Origin: Flavobacteriaceae bacterium
Lineage (GTDB): Bacteria; Bacteroidota; Bacteroidia; Flavobacteriales; Flavobacteriaceae
Direction of reading: 5' to 3'
DNA length: 64,000 nt
NCBI GenBank assembly: GCA_013215095.1
Contig: JABSPM010000034.1
Coordinates: 1-64,000, forward strand
The translations under genes were made by a program, and so were the position numbers. Under the pieces are notes generated by a model. The model was not told the origin of the DNA and did not search any database. It saw only the letters and a program-made list of their open reading frames with translations. This document shows positions 62,908-64,000 of this stretch, piece after piece; position 1 is the first letter of the stretch; each line of letters opens with the position of its first letter.

Positions 62908-64000
62908 ATGATTAAATATACAGGTCCAGTCAATTAACTTTAGATGGTTTTTCGCACCTCTTTGAAAGAGATTTATCTGTTGATAATCGTTGGGTAAAAT
63001 TAGCGGTATTGATTCCGTGGGATGCATTAGCATCAGTCTATGCAAAAAGGTCAAGTACCACTTATGGCAGAGAAAGTATTGATGTTCGTATGGTCATCCG
63101 AGCTTTGATTGTTAAGCATAAATTAAAATTGGATGACAGAAGTACTGTTTTGATGATAGGCGAGAATATCTATCTTCAATATTTTTGTGGACTAAGGAGT
63201 TTTCAGAAAGAAAAGCCTTGTCATACTAAGGTCTTTCTAGATATTCGCAAGCGTATGGGCGCAGTTCAATTTGATCTTTGGAATGCTTTGATTATTGAAA
63301 AAGCAGATCGCTTAAAACCTAAAAGAAAACAAACCATTGATAAGGATGAGAATAAAAAAGATAAGGTAGCCCCCAATCCTAACAAGGGTAGCTTAAAGAT
63401 AGATGCTACAGTTGCCAATCAAAAGATTGTATTTCCTACAGATGCCAATTTATTAAACACTGCTAGAAAAAAAGTGAACGTATTATTGATATGCTTTACA
63501 AACAGACAAGTTTGAACACAAAGCCGAGAGACTATCTCAGAGTGGCTCGCAAATAATATGTAAATTTTTCCAAAAACAAGAAAAAATCTAAAAAATACAT
63601 ACGCAAGTTTATCAAAAAACAGTTAGGATAACTTAAGCGGAATTTATCTCATATAGAAAAACTGTTGGATCAAATCATTGTGCTCAAAGAAAACCAATAA
63701 CTTCCAGGAATGATTCCAGGTATCAAAGATGCATGCCCTAGAAGATTCCCTTGCTCTAAAAGAGATTAGAAAATCTATTGGGTAGCATATCTACCAGCAA
63801 CAAAAGTATATGCATGATAACAATACACATAGTGTGGCAGATAGAATTGTCAATATGTAGCAACCTTATGTTCGCCCTATCTCAAGAGGAAAAGACAAAC
63901 AGGATAACGAGTTTGAAGCCAAGATCAGTGCTAGTGAAGTTGATGAAATGAGCATAGTATAGCACATAAGTTTTGAGCCTGTTTAATGAATCGACTGACT
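62908..64000 (+). pseudogene. IS5/IS1182-type transposase, decayed
   Basis: The gene begins at ATG 62908 (MIKYTGP) and shifts frame near 62928 into QLTLDGFSHLFERDLSVDNR, then VIRALIVKHKLKL and KIDATVANQKIVFPTDANLL. This is the IS5/IS1182-group transposase N-terminal layout found in Bacteroidota. A second frameshift comes near 63470 (ERIIDMLYKQTSLNTKPRDY continues in another frame). Several further stops and shifts follow, but readable family pieces remain to the window end (THSVADRIVNM, PYVRPISRGKDKQDNEFEAK). The catalytic residues are scattered over broken frames, so it cannot be active. No terminal repeats were identified, and the 3' end lies outside the window. Confidence 0.65.

Overview
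The window looks like a chromosomal segment of a marine-type member of the Flavobacteriaceae (phylum Bacteroidota). The pointers are strong AT bias, a secreted protein ending in a type IX secretion (T9SS) sorting domain, a bacillithiol glycosyltransferase (BshA), a HemJ-type protoporphyrinogen oxidase, compact operons with ATGA overlaps, and sites resembling the Bacteroidota -7 box TAnnTTTG. No tRNA, rRNA or CRISPR array was seen.

Layout. (a) 1-1500 is decaying accessory DNA: a broken XRE-type helix-turn-helix gene, an intact DJ-1/PfpI gene, and two pseudogenes (a HigA-like antitoxin and a small lipoprotein), each with one premature stop. (b) 1581-3534 is a minus-strand trio of a compact flavodoxin/FNR reductase, a DUF2470 haem-utilisation protein and a small membrane protein. 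(c) 3535-4110 is gene-poor and holds a transposase relic. (d) 4111-13499 is the most unusual block: about eleven tightly packed plus-strand genes joining pterin/riboflavin-type enzymes (RibD-like reductase, MDR dehydrogenase, divergent 6-pyruvoyl-tetrahydropterin-synthase homologue) to lipid and glycan enzymes (CDP-alcohol phosphatidyltransferase, GT4 glycosyltransferase, three methyltransferases, LtaS/sulfatase-like transferase, flippase). I infer an uncharacterised pathway for a modified, exported glycolipid or glycan. (e) 13520-31873 is mostly minus strand: unknown membrane proteins, a GH109-like enzyme, bshA, a GH3/serine-hydrolase fusion, a T9SS-exported giant, a split HdrB/HdrC-like Fe-S pair, an MCE protein and a cell-wall amidase. 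(f) 31961-46541 is core housekeeping: an LptD homologue, RidA, DEAD helicase, VF530 protein, an N-acetylglucosamine-kinase-like protein, gap, pfkA, TamB, tsaD and rsmE. (g) 47366-57845 is a haem biosynthesis region: hemJ and hemH on the minus strand, and hemA, hemCD (fused), hemB, hemL, hemE, an EI24 membrane gene and hemN on the plus strand. Together these cover every step from glutamyl-tRNA to protohaem. (h) 58202-62581 holds two tandem TPR-type sensor kinase paralogues. The second has lost its receiver domain and its phospho-acceptor His (CAT to TAT), so it looks like a pseudokinase partner. (i) 62908 to the end is a badly decayed IS5/IS1182-type transposase gene.

The two strongest candidates for undescribed biology are the pterin-like/lipid operon (4329-13499) and the kinase/pseudokinase pair (58202-62581). 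All functional statements come from motifs read by eye; no database search was run.
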